Of a stretch of 64,000 nt of DNA, positions 41,331 to 52,306 are shown piece by piece (the first letter of the stretch is position 1; every line of letters starts with the position of its first letter). This DNA comes from Halichoerus grypus (taxonomy: Eukaryota > Chordata > Mammalia > Carnivora > Phocidae), in assembly GCF_964656455.1 (NCBI RefSeq), contig NC_135717.1, positions 11,623,033 to 11,687,032 of the forward strand, in the 5' to 3' direction. The position numbers and the translations under genes are program-made. The notes under the pieces were generated by a model. The model saw only the letters and a program-made list of their open reading frames with translations. It was not told the DNA's origin and made no database searches.

Positions 41331-43179
41331 CGTGTGTTTTACGTGCCTTGACTCCTGGCTGAAACCGCAGTGACTGTTCACACCCCCCCACCCAGGCGAA
41401 TCGGCGGTGCCCCGCGGGACAGCGCAGGCTTCACTCCGCTTAGTGATGAATCACCAAGGACCACGCCACTAGCCACGGTGGCCCCGCAGTCAGAGACCAG
41501 CCACTCCTCTCCTATTCCAATCCACAGAAGGAACTAATAATACCAATGTCTGCGCTTCGTCCAGTACCCGCTTTGCCGCAGGTGATTTGGCAGGGCTTGC
41601 AAACATATTCACTAATAAGCCTGACCCGAGACTGGCCAAAGGATGAAACTGGGGCTTAAACCTGCCTGAGTTCAGAGTCGAGTAATGGGTAGAGCCATTC
41701 GGATCTGGCCCAGTAGCAGACTTCCACAGGCTTCCCCAGGGAAACCAGGACACGATAGACTATAGGCAGAGGCCAGTCCAGTCAACGGTACTCCTTACGT
41801 GATCCTGGCAGCCACGCTTTCTCCTCCTGGGGGCACTGCTTCTGTCGAAGCCCTGCCCAGTTAGTGACAGACTTCTCAAATGCTGGTATGGCCGCATTAA
41901 TAGGAGCATGATGTCCAGAATAAGGGAGAACAGTTACTTTACAGGCCCCATTCCTCTAAACATACTTGAAATATACATACCCAACCAAGAATATGATGGG
42001 AGAGAAAGCAGCCTCGTTCTGTATGTGACAGAGGATCTGACTGAGTTGGAAACAGCAGAGAAGTTGGTGCAAATCTCTGCAAGCAACGTGACCTCTTGGG
42101 CCAAGTGCTATTAATGGGACCACATCAGCCCCTCCTCCTCGCATTGCTATGATGGCCACATTAGATAATGTATGTAAATGCTTAGGCTGGTGTCTGAACA
42201 CTGTAATCTTTTGGTCATTACGAGGCGGGGTTCTTGCCTTCAAGAGGGAGAAAGGGACAATAGTGAAAAATGAGATTTCTTCCCAGGACTAATTTCAGAC
42301 CAGCTATTTTGAAAAGCAAAAACAAAACAGCTAGCCTTGCTGCGGGATAATGTGTCTGATTCCTTTCCCGACTGCTCTCTCGCTGTGTGGAGGAGAGACC
42401 CAGATTACTACGAAAGAATTTCTGACTCCCTCACCCTTTAAATAATTGCACATTCCCTAGAACAGAGAATCATTTGGTGTGAAAATCTCTCCACACTGAC
42501 TTGTAGCTGAAAGCTCTCTGCTCCACCTTCTGCCTAAAGTAGGCCATTTGAGATGGAGTCAGCCAACGGTGGATGGGCCCTCCAAACTGAAGGACCCCAG
42601 CAGAGGGCTCAGGCTTCCAAGGCACACTGACCAGAATCCAGATAGCTCCTTGGATCTCACATTTTAGGTCGCAGAAACTGTTTCCTTGTCTAAAAAAAAA
42701 AAAAAAAAAAAAAAATGGGGGTGGGGAAGTCCCATGGAGAAAAGCAGCCAACAGATTCTCTGTGCCCATTAAAAGCTGTTCCCATTGTCCACAACCATGC
42801 GGCTCCACAGGAAGGACACCACGGTGATTGCGTGGGGGTGAAAGAGCTGCGGGTAACACGGCTCAGTGCCTCTGGTGCGTGGGAAGGACCCAGGCAATCT
42901 CCAGAATCATAACCCAAGCAAAGGAACGTACCTCTGGATGGAGAAGGCCTCCCATCCCATGACGGGGCCCCAGGCAGCAGAGACAGATGTCAGGACAAAT
43001 TGGGGCATGGTCTGAAGGAGACACGCCGGCTGAGGGTCGGCCTGTGAAAAAGGCATTTGTGCCCACACATCTCCCAACAAACGGCTGGCCTGTCCCCCAA
43101 ACACACTGGCCCTTCTGTTTCTTCTGCATGGAAGGCTTCAGTCCTTTCCCTCCCAGCCCACCTGGAAAGCTGCTACTCT
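41331..43179. other. Mostly unique sequence, no gene seen
   Basis: A poly(A) run (24 A, 42692-42715) lies in unique DNA with no recognisable retroposon body upstream. A faint MIR-like piece may lie at 42140-42200. The frames at 42470-43216 overlap on both strands and lack known domains. Confidence 0.45.
42692..42715. repeat. (A)24 run
   Basis: Uninterrupted A homopolymer. It creates the phenylalanine-rich stretches seen in minus-strand frames, which are therefore artefacts. Confidence 0.95.
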
Positions 43180-43289
43180 TTACATTAAGACAAACTTCAT
43201 AGATTTTCTCTTTCATGAGACTTTCTTGGATCTCCAGGCAGAAGTAATCATTTCCTCATCTGTGAATCCATGACATTTTATCCATACTT

Positions 43290-43572
43290 TATCGATGGCA
43301 CAAAGAATATTGTCTTAGAGATCATTATCTATGTGTCTGTCTCTTCCATCAGACTGAGAGCTCTTTCAGGTCAAAGGCAGAGTTTCATTGTTTCTGTATC
43401 TTCAATTTTAAATATGAAGTCTTTGTGTGATAACCTGATTACTTCTGCTTCCTCTGGCCTCACCCCCACTGGACTATAAGCTCGATGTGGAGATAGGAGT
43501 TGTGTGTGGTTACCTGCTTATCCCTAGAACCCAGCTTAGGCCATGGCATTTATTTTCTGAACAACTGGACTG
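43290..43572 (+). mobile_element. Two L2-type 3' ends in tandem, plus strand
   Basis: AGACTGAGAGCTCTTTCAGG with CAAAGGCAGAGTTTCATTG, then GGACTATAAGCTCGATGTGG with GTTACCTGCTTATCCCTAG and AACCCAGCTTAGGCCATGG, both in the L2 3'-terminal order. The second runs into TGAATGGATGAATGGATGG, so its natural (TGAA)n tail merges with the tandem array on the right. Confidence 0.65.
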
Positions 43573-44396
43573 AATGGATGAATGGATGGAGGGATAGACA
43601 AGAGGTAGGGAGAGCTGGGTGGATGGATGAATGCTTAAATGGATGGATGGATGGATCGGTGAGTGGGCAGATGGAAGCATGGATAGAGAGAGGGATGAAT
43701 GGATGGGTGGATGGATGGATGGGTGAGTGGGTAGATGGATGCATAGAGGTAGGGAGGGATGAGTGGATGAATGAATGTTTAAATGGATGGACGGAGGAAG
43801 AATGGATGGATGGGTGAGTGGGTGGATGCTGGATAGAGGTAGGGAGGGATGAGAGGATGAATGAATGTTTACATGGATGGATGGATGGATGAATGAATGG
43901 ATGGATGGATGGTTGGATGGATGGAGGAGGGATAGATGGATGGGTGAGTGGGTGAGTGGGTGGATGGATGCATGGATAGAGGGAGGGATGGATGGGTGGG
44001 TGAATGGATGGATGGTTGGATAGATGGAGGAGGGATGGACGGATGGGTGAGTGGGTGGATGGGTGCATGGATAGAGGGAAGGATAGATGGATAGGTGGAT
44101 GGATGGATGATTGGATGGATGGAGGAGGGATGGATGGGTGAGTGGGTGACCAGTTGCATGGATAGACATAAGAAGGGATGAGTGGATAAATGAATGTTTA
44201 AATGGATGGATGGGTGAGTGGGTGGATGGATACATGGATAGAGGGAGAGATGATGGGTGGTTGGATGGATGGATGGATGGATGGATGGATGAGGGATGGG
44301 TGGATCTGTAAGTGGGTGGATGGATGCATAGAGGTAGGAAGTGATGAGTGGATAAATGAATGTTTAGATAGATGGATGGATGGATGGATGAATAAA
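43573..44396. repeat. Complex (TGGA)n tandem array, about 0.82 kb
   Basis: TGGA/TGAA/GGGA tetranucleotides form a longer irregular unit marked by GTGAGTGGG and GATAGAGGGAGGGATG phrases. The GTGAGTGGG landmark recurs at about 43.656, 43.720, 43.810, 43.939, 44.044, 44.137 and 44.211 kb, 64 to 129 bases apart. TGGA repeats contain no stop in any frame on either strand, which accounts for the 241-codon minus-strand frame (Pro-Ser-Ile-His repeats). Not a CRISPR array and not a gene. Confidence 0.95.
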
Positions 44397-44404
44397 AGAG
44401 GCAT

Positions 44405-44695
44405 TACAAAAATAACACCAGTAAAAGTGGAGAGAGGAAAAACTCACCACTAACACGTGGGATAAGGGTGGAGTATCCAGAAAGTCTCATAGAAGAGGTG
44501 ATAACTGAGGTGAATCTTTACAGCAAACTAGAATTTCAGCAGCTGGAGGAGAAGGGCCTTGCATTCAGGAGACACGGTGAGGAAAGATGCAACAGAAGGA
44601 TGTGGAGAGCAGCAGGGATTCCTCAGCGGCTGGAGTGTAAGATGTGTGTGAGGTCGTAGAGAACATAAGCTGGAACAGGCTTCCTGCTTGTCACA
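44405..44695 (-). mobile_element. L2 LINE fragment, minus strand
   Basis: TCATAGAAGAGGTGATAACT, GAGGTGAATCTTTACAGC and TAAGATGTGTGTGAGGTCGT recall the inverted L2 region just inside its 3' tail. With the L2 on the left of the array, the tandem repeat is bracketed by L2 pieces in opposite orientations. Confidence 0.6.
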
Positions 44696-46541
44696 CGGGG
44701 TCTCAAACGTCCTATCAAGGAAATGGGAGTCTATCACACACAAACCAATAGGAGATACCTAAGGGTTTTGTTCCTTTGTTTTGTTGTAGCCGAGGTGCTC
44801 GGACAAGGCATTGTGTTTTGGGGTTAAGGCACTAAGTCTTCCCTGAAAACATCATGTTAGAAGCACTAAGCTGGAGATAATCCCTTATCAGCCATGGGCG
44901 CCCGTGATTTACCAAACCTGCTAAGCCACCAGGTGGGAGGTGAAAACAAAGCAGGCAAGCTCTGAAGGCTGAGGTAAGAAAGTGAGGCTCGGGCCATGAA
45001 GTGCCGCCGGCCAGTCTGCAGGCAGGCTGGTGATGAACAGCCATGGCCAGCACAGAATGGAAGTGGGGGGCAGCCAAGGTGAGCCTCACCTGCGCTTCAC
45101 CCGCATGTCAGCCTGTCCAGCCCTGACCTGCAAGCTTTTGCAAACCATAGCCGAGAAAGATCACATGCAGGACCCAATCTGGGTCATGGCGTTTGGATGC
45201 AGGCCATCTAGGCCACGTCGTCTATCAGCAGCTTTTGTCATCTCCATTCCCTCTGGGAGGTGTCTGCAGCCGAAACCGGCTCTTGGGCACCCGCCACACG
45301 CGCGCACGCACCCAGCTGTCCATTCTCGTTGCAATGTCACTTAGACCCCGTGCCTACTTTGGGGGACACTTGTTCCCTCCTGGGTAAGGAGGGACACCCA
45401 AAGCAAGGAGGCCTTTCCAGAATGGAGATACCCAAGGCCCCACTTATACACCCCCTCCCACCTCTGGGACGCCCCCCTCATCCCCCCTCCCCCGCCCTGC
45501 ACCACACGCTACTTGACCCGGTGGCCCCCCTCCTCTTGGGGACCACACTTCACCAGGGGAAGGAGGCTAGGGTTGTTGGTTGCAGTTCAGATGACAGATG
45601 AGGTGGCACAGGGAAGCTTCCAGAGGAGGCAGGGCAGAGCCCCGCCGCCGGCTGGACACGGTCCTCTCCCACTCTGATGTGCTTCTTGCCTTTCCTCCCC
45701 TGTCCTCACAAGGGCTGAGCCCTGCTCTCTCCGCGCATCAGCCGGAGAAAGGGTGCAGACAGCTGCATCTGCCGCCTCTCACCGCCCCGTCCGGAACGCT
45801 GTAACCTCCATGGTGCCCACAAAAGAAAATGAGGAGGCAGCATTATTGCAGCGATTCTAATTACTGTATGCTAATTGGGCCACCTCCAGGCTTTCGGGAT
45901 GGTGCCGTTTCCCTGAGATGAGATGACAGAAGCCCTTGCACTCGCCTTGCTCTACTTATTCCTCCCACTGCTTGCAGAACATTCTGTACCAGGCAGCAGC
46001 CTGCACAGATACCCCACGCGCAGAGGAACCTCAAAGATGCCTGCCTGTGGGTGACCTGGTCCACATTCCATCAGACCCAGACACATGTTCTTGACCTGTG
46101 TCCCTGTATACTGGGGCTTTTAGGGTCCGTGACTGTGCCTCAGCCCCTAGGGCAGGCAAATTTTCTTATAGGCACCTATAGGCATTTATGGGGTTGTGGG
46201 GGGAAGGGTTCAAAGCTGCCCTTGGATTTTCAAGGAAACCCAGATACCCTTTTTTAAAAATGAGAAAACCACTGTCCTAAAGGGGAAAGCACCTAATTTA
46301 TCAAGAGTTTATTTTATTCTCTGCATACCCTTGGGGAAAGAAATATAATAGCAAAAATTTTAAAAAGGCAAGAAAAGAGAGGGAGGCTAGAGCCAACAAG
46401 AAATTAGAACAGAGTCAACAATCAACGGATCAAAATTAATTTAGTTCGACCCATTTAACTCTTACCAGGCTTGTCACTTCTTGGTTTAAATTCTGACCAA
46501 TTAAAAAAAAACTATAAAATAAATCTTTAATTTCTTGCCGG
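44696..46541. other. Unique, partly GC-rich sequence, no gene seen
   Basis: 45230-45800 is GC-rich with scattered CpGs (GCGCGCACGCACC, CCCGCCGCCGGCTGG) but by eye does not reach CpG-island density throughout. Frames at 45260-45804 are proline-rich and not recognisable. No TATA-plus-exon arrangement is visible. Confidence 0.4.
45790..45910. other. Candidate conserved non-coding element
   Basis: AACGCTGTAACCTCCATGGT, GCAGCATTATTGCAGCGATT, CTAATTACTGTATGCTAATT and GGGCCACCTCCAGGC: a homeodomain/POU-like motif cluster next to a GC-rich block, free of repeats. Regulatory role is inference. Confidence 0.35.
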
Positions 46542-46945
46542 GGCTACTGTACTGCCCTCCTAACTGGTCTACCCGTATCCATGCTTTTTATTTATTTCTT
46601 TCATTTCCAAGCAGAGAGAGCAGTTGAAAGAACTGTGCAGAGGAACAGCCGTATCTCCACCACACCTGGATTTGACAGTGAACTTCATACTACACCTGTT
46701 CACCCTCATGGCTACCCATCTCTCCAGTCTCTCCCTGTTCACCCCGCCCACTTATTCCTTGTTGCTGCTGTTGGTCTGGGTATGTGTTTCTCTCCGGCAT
46801 CCTTCCGTTTTATTGCCCACTCAGAAGGCAGTGATCTCTCGGATACACAAATCTGATCATACCCCCAACCCGCACCTCTCATACATCCTCAGATGTGGCC
46901 CAGAAAGGCTCCACCGGGCTCAAACTGGGGCAGCCCCTACTACAA
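46542..46945 (+). mobile_element. L2 LINE fragments, plus strand
   Basis: TACTGCCCTCCTAACTGGTC and, further on, ATACACAAATCTGATCATAC with CTCTCATACATCCTCAGATG are the sense reverse-transcriptase 3' portion of L2. The centre, including the 142-codon frame, is too decayed to be a gene. Confidence 0.6.
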
Positions 46946-48619
46946 ATGATGTAGACAATGAAATTCAATTGCGTGTACAAGTTACAGTGAAACATGGCTG
47001 TGGAGTTTGTTGGTTCTGCCTCATTAATCCCAAGTGCACAGAACTGCTTTAAAAAAAAAAAAGTTAAATACACAGCACATACTAAGACTACCTACGCCAC
47101 AGATAAAGAATCTTTTCAATTAAAACTTCCACTGATGAAAAGTTAATGTTTTGACTTGAATCAAAGTTCCCCTGTTGCGTTGCAGACTCAATATGAAAAT
47201 CCTTCATGGCTGCCAGAATTCCAGATGCTTCAGATTTGATGAGGACAAAAAAAAAAAATAGCCTCCGCCTTGCCGTTTTGTTTTTAATAGACGCTGAGTT
47301 CAACGCATTCATCCTGCCAAAGCAGTGCTGCATTGGGGAGAAACAAAATGTATGACTCCAAGGCCATTATTAAATTTGGACCAGAATAGGCATCTGCCCT
47401 GGGGGCTTCAATATGAGGGTCAGAGATTCGCATCGTACAGACAATGCTTTGTCAGGCTCATGCAGACATTGCGGATACAATGCAGTACAACTTTTGATTA
47501 GAGATATATTAATAGATAAGAGCATCTTGCAGGACTTGGTTGGCATAGTGTTTTGTTATTGTTATTATTGAGAGAACACAGGGGGAAAAAGAAGTCCCTC
47601 CAACAGATCCTCTGTGCACTGCAGCAAATCAGCTCCTACCTCTATGCCTGAACTCCTCAACAGAGGCTGTGTATCTGGCCAGTCCCCTAGGGCTCCCATC
47701 CACACCACTCGGGCACAGAGAAGAGAGGCAGATTGTGCCCCATAGCCATGCAGAAGGTAGATGGCAAATGAATTTGACTGGAAGGAGTACGGTCGGTGAT
47801 CGGCCTTGACTTGTGTGGGTAAGACTCCGGGTCACCTGCCCATCCCCAGTCCACGCATCCGCTATGCAAAGAACAGGTTCCTGTCTCCAAGTGCTCTGGA
47901 CAAAGTGAAAGCCTTTGTATGCTATGGGAAGCCAGTGGCCTGCCTACAGCCATCCACTCTTCCTTTCTTCTTGCTAGAACCCGAACTATGAATGGGGTGA
48001 CATGATTGGCTGAGGCCCATAAATGCTATTCTATTCTTTTCTGCCAGTTACATGATTTTCAAGGGTCCTCTTTGCTGGGCGTAGTCTCGAGGATCTACAT
48101 GGGCAATGAAATGAAAGAGAAGCACGTAGGGGAGGCTCCCAGGAAAGATTATCCTCCATGAGAAAAGGAGACCCTTTGCTTTTCCACCTGTCCCTTTGTC
48201 CTGCCTTGAGCACAGTGAGTGAGGACCTGGTGCTTGGAGCAGCAGCATCCCATCTTGGATCATGAAAGGACTGCCCTGAGAATGAAAAATGGTCATGCAG
48301 AGAGGCAGAGAGCAAACAGATGGAAGGGGTCAGAGTCCCTGATGGCAATGAGTAGCTGCACCAACCCTGGGACTGACATCGACTTGTTCCAAGAGAAAAT
48401 TAAATACATATGCAGCTCGATATGCTGCTGCCTGGGTTTTGTTACTTGCAGCCCAAAGCATTTCTACCCTACAAAGATCACTGAGCAACCCTGAAGAAAA
48501 GTGCAATTTGGTTAGCGATGAAGAAAGGGATGATGAGTGTTGAGTAGCCTAATCAGTGAATCAACGTATCTGCCATAGCGAGATCCTATGTAACTCATAT
48601 CAGACTGGCTCTTTAAAAG
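46946..48619. other. Mostly unique sequence, no gene seen
   Basis: Includes an A12 run at 47051-47062 and the candidate conserved block 47090-47560. No exon is recognisable and I name no repeat. Confidence 0.45.
47090..47560. other. Candidate conserved non-coding element
   Basis: A long repeat-free stretch with TCTTTTCAATTAAAACTTCC, GTTAATGTTTTGACTTGAAT, GGCCATTATTAAATTTGGAC and TTGATTAGAGATATATTAAT. The even composition over almost 500 bases with no recognisable transposon is what one sees in conserved non-coding DNA. Unproven. Confidence 0.35.
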
Positions 48620-48985
48620 GACAACTGACAACTCTCTGTATTGTTCAGCAGAGCTAGGATATGCCAACATAACAAACAAACCCCAAATCTCATTGGCTTC
48701 ACACAACAAGAATTTGCTTTCTAATTCATGCTGCACATCCCATGTAGACTGGCAAAAGATCCTGCTCCCTAGTCACTTGGAGATCTAGGCCGATGCTGGA
48801 ACACGGGGCCTCCTCGTTTGCTACTGTAGCAAAAAAGAACACCAAGAATCTCATGCCCGCAATGAAATACTTGGGCTCTGCACTGACCGCTGCCTCTTCC
48901 GCGGTCACTAAATGGGCAGTCTAGTCCTATGACATTATCTAACCCCAAGGCAGCAGGGAAGAGGAATCCTTCTGTGTGCCCAGAG
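48620..48985 (-). mobile_element. Ancient LTR-like repeat, family unassigned
   Basis: ACATAACAAACAAACCCCAA, ATCTCATTGGCTTCACACAA, AATTCATGCTGCACATCCC and CTGTGTGCCCAGAGGAAGG look like the same old family suspected at 38.4-38.8 kb. It is followed by a clear MLT1-like LTR. Confidence 0.45.
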
Positions 48986-49118
48986 GAAGGGAGAACCAGA
49001 TGCAGGAGAGCACTGGAAGACTCTACTTCAAAATGCTGACACAGATTCTCTTCCCCAGATTCTCTTGTAGTGCTTTTGGCTAATAAAACATAATGGAAAA
49101 TCTGCACATTAAGAGGTA

Positions 49119-49529
49119 TGTATTAGTTTCCTAGGGCGGCTACAACACACACTGGGGGGCTGAAACAACAGAAATGTACTGTCTCACAGTTCTGGAGGCT
49201 AGAAGTCCAAATCAAGGTGTCCACAGGGTTAATTCTTTCTGAGGGCTGTGAGGGAAGGATCTGTTCCAGGCCTTTCTCCTTGGCTTGTAGAAGGCCATCT
49301 TCTTTTTGTGTCTTCACATCATCTTCCCCGTGTGCATGTCTGTCTCTGTGTCCAAATCTCCTCTTTTTATAAGGACACCAGGCCTATTGGATTAGGGTCC
49401 ACCTTAATGAATTCATTTTAACTTGATTACCTCTGTAACAACCCTATCTCCAAATAAGGTCACATTTGGAGTTACTTTAGGTTAAGATTCCAACTTTTTA
49501 TTTCAGGGACACAATTCAACCCATAACAG
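49119..49529 (-). mobile_element. MLT1-like MaLR LTR, minus strand, near full length
   Basis: TGTATTAGTTTCCTAGGGCG, TGTCTCACAGTTCTGGAGGC, AGAAGTCCAAATCAAGGTGT, TATAAGGACACCAGGCCTAT, CAAATAAGGTCACATTTGG and ACACAATTCAACCCATAACA give the whole reversed LTR, the best-preserved one in the window. Confidence 0.9.
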
Positions 49530-49589
49530 GTTTTTTGTTTTGTTCTGTCTTTTGTTTTTGGTTTTACCTTCTATTACTCATCCTCTTCA

Positions 49590-49800
49590 TTTAGGTTTGC
49601 AAGGTTGGTGTGCAAATGTTATGTAGAAGCTACAGCAGCCACCTTGTGATCATGAGGGAGAAGACCAAAACTCACAGAGATGCCCCAAGAGTAACACGCA
49701 ACACTCTGGAACCACCAACCTTCAGACTTCTTGTTAAGTAAGCCATGATTGTTCTTACAATTAAAGCTACCATGAGATCAAGGCTCTATTAATTGCAGCT
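49590..49800 (+). mobile_element. Possible MLT1-like LTR fragment
   Basis: GCAGCCACCTTGTGATCATG, AGGGAGAAGACCAAAACTCA and GTAAGCCATGATTGTTCTTAC are weakly like the 3' part of old MLT1 LTRs. Tentative. Confidence 0.35.
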
Positions 49801-49989
49801 ACATAAGAACTTATACCTAGATTCAAGACCAGAAGTCCTAAGACTACGGTCTCTGCCTCTAGTTTCACAGATAATAACAGAGAAGTCATTAAATACTATA
49901 GCTTCAACATCTGGTGAACAAAACTCACCCTACTGACCTTTAATAGACTTATATTATAGATGGAGTATCACATGAAATAATGTCCAGGC

Positions 49990-50170
49990 CTTTTCAAAAA
50001 CTCAACAAAAAGTTATTTATTTATTTATCTCACAGTTAAATATTGAGTTATCTCCTACTGTGGGCACTGTGCTAGGTCTAGAAATTGTGTTCAAAAACAG
50101 ATGGGGTCCCTGCCTTCTTTGAACTTCCTAGTCCAGTAGGAAAGTTAATCAAATAAGCACACAAGTAACT
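49990..50170 (-). mobile_element. L2-type 3' tail, minus strand
   Basis: ATTTATTTATTTATCTCACA, CTACTGTGGGCACTGTGCTA, GGGGTCCCTGCCTTCTTTG and TCCTAGTCCAGTAGGAAAGT resemble an inverted L2-type 3' end. Confidence 0.55.
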
Positions 50171-51439
50171 ACCAGACTGAAAAGTGAAAAATTAAATTTG
50201 ATCCAATTATTTAGACACATAATAAACACGTAAGGAGCTGATGAAGTGCACTCAATGTTAAATAATGTGTTCTCCATTGAACTCCATCACTATGTTCGCA
50301 AAGACTTAGTCTCAGAGCTTCTTCTTTTGAAGAAAAGAGATTCTCATTATAATTGTGCTCATATAATTTACCAGCCAAATTGGACATATTTAGGAGTTAA
50401 AAGAGGCACTATTAATAACCATCCCTGGATAAAGGGCATAAAGCAGAGATGCCACAAGAAACCAGGACATTTGGATACCCCCATTACGGTGATTTGTACA
50501 GCCTAAAAATTAAGATGTTTAGAACAAGAAGATGAGGTGTCCTGAGTCAAAACTCCACAGGATATCTCATTTTGGAGGGATAAGATAAAATGGGAAGTGA
50601 TTTATTTAATGTGGCTGAGATTAAGAATTATACATTGAAAAATCATTTTTAATTTTCCCACAACGTATTTAGACAAAAACCTACGTTTCTGGTAGCCTAG
50701 AAAGTTTGTTGGAAAGAGAAAGAAACAACTGATCTAGACATAGTTTGAGGTGTAATAATAGAACACCATGAGACAGATTGATTTGTGCTATGCTAAGCTA
50801 GAAGGAAACCTCCTTCCCTGCTGTGGCTTGTAAAAGAAATTGAAAGGCTGCTCCAGTATATTAAATGAGGCTAAAAACCTTGATCAATAATTTTCTTCAC
50901 AAAAAAAAAAAAAAAAAGATGAAAATGATCAGAGATTGATTCTAAATACTTAATGCCCAGTACCAGTTGGCAGAAACACTTTGCAAGCAGTGTTTTGAAA
51001 CTCGCCAGTGCATTGGTCTAAATTGTGAGAGGATTTTTTTTAATGTGTAATGTGTTCCACCATATTCTCTACTCATTTCTAAATCTGAGACCTGTCAAGG
51101 ATGTCTGAGAAGATGTGCAAAGAAACAGAGCTTATTTTGCAAATGGGTTTGGGACACTTTGATAAAATAGCAGAGTTCTTAAAAAGAAATCTTTTAAAGA
51201 TACACTGGTTCGCAATCACATGCCCTTTATTTACCTAAATATTCTATTAAATTGAATACATCAGCATCTGTATTTGTTATTTGGAGTCCATGAATGCTGC
51301 CCCCCATCTCACACCTGAAAATCTCTCTTCCCCCTTTTTCTTCCCCATGAAAATAGTGGCAGGTCTTGAAAAGCCCATAAACATTCTCTACTTTGGATGA
51401 AAGTCTGAATTCATTCTGGGACGGCTTCTCACCATGCAA
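50171..51439. other. AT-rich sequence, no gene seen
   Basis: Contains an A17 run at 50901-50917. Frames at 50246-50506 plus and 51227-51439 minus have no known domain. No repeat named with confidence. Confidence 0.4.
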
Positions 51440-51595
51440 AAAATCTAGGCATGTTATTTAATTTCTCTAGATCTCAATTTCCACATGTGAAATAGGAGTG
51501 ATAACAGCTACCTTGATTACATGACAAAATGGCATGGAAGTGATGCACAGTTCCTGACATTCAATAAACCTTGATAAAGATGACAACTTAATCCT
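51440..51595 (+). mobile_element. MIR SINE 3' portion, plus strand
   Basis: GGCATGTTATTTAATTTCTC, TAGATCTCAATTTCCACATG, TGAAATAGGAGTGATAACAG and GACATTCAATAAACCTTGAT match the sense MIR core and 3' end. Confidence 0.78.
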
Positions 51596-51899
51596 TAGAC
51601 CCCTGCCACCCCCCTCGCTCTCAAAATTTCAGTTGACATCTGCGAGGGGTAAAAACTAGGCTTCATTTCTGTCTAATAAAAATTTCATTGGCTATATCAC
51701 ATAAGCGAAGTGCACAACTTGCTCATTTAAATGACGAACATTTAGAAAGAAAACACACCAATGTAACCATCAAGAAATTCATATTCCTAGACTCCCAGAA
51801 ACCTCTCGCTCAGGCTGCCTCCTCAAAGGTAACCGATAAACTGATTTCTATCACCCTAGAGTCTGTTTTGTCCTGTTCAGAACCTCCTAGAGTATCTAT

Positions 51900-52085
51900 T
51901 CTTTCGTAACTGGCTTCTTTCATTCAACATTAGGTGTCTGAGATTAATCAATTTTATTGATGTGGCAATAGCTCATTTTCATTCGTGGGAGTATTTTATT
52001 ATATCTATATATCATGATGGATTTTTCCCCTCTTGATGAAGATTTAGGTTGTTTCCAATTTTGGCTATTTTTTAAAATGCTACTA
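51900..52085 (-). mobile_element. Old L1, minus strand: 3' segment
   Basis: ACTGGCTTCTTTCATTCAAC, GATTTAGGTTGTTTCCAATT and TTGGCTATTTTTTAAAATGC are antisense L1 3' sequence. A CAN SINE splits it here; the same L1 resumes at 52307. Confidence 0.72.
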
Positions 52086-52291
52086 CAGGGACGCCTGGGT
52101 GGCTCAGTCATTAAGCGTCTGCCTTCGGCTCAGGTCATGATCCCAGGGTCTTGGGATCGAGCCCCGCATCGGGCTCCCTGCTCGGCAGGAAGCCTGCTTC
52201 TCCTCCCACTCCACCTGCTTATGTTCCCTCTCTCGCTGTGTCTCTCTCTGTCAAATAAATAAATAAAATCTTTAAAAAACAAACAAAAATG
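52086..52291 (+). mobile_element. CAN SINE inserted into the L1
   Basis: GGGACGCCTGGGTGGCTCAG head, TGCCTTCGGCTCAGGTCATG, GGGATCGAGCCCCGCATCG, TCTCTCGCTGTGTCTCTCTC and TCAAATAAATAAATAAAATC. The 15-bp duplication TTTAAAATGCTACTA is exact (52071-52085 and 52292-52306). The 82-codon frame spanning it is SINE sequence. Confidence 0.96.
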
Positions 52292-52306
52292 TTTAAAATG
52301 CTACTA

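Noticed and set aside
42470..42859. 129-codon minus-strand frame
   Set aside because: Contains a poly-Phe run produced by the A24 homopolymer and overlaps several other frames; no domain is recognisable.
43573..44396. CRISPR array or repetitive protein gene
   Set aside because: The repeats are degenerate tetranucleotides with no spacer/repeat alternation. The open frames occur on both strands in several phases, as expected for TGGA repeats.
45230..45800. CpG-island promoter of a gene
   Set aside because: CpGs are present but by eye at only about half the expected density, and no first exon or splice donor with a convincing frame follows.
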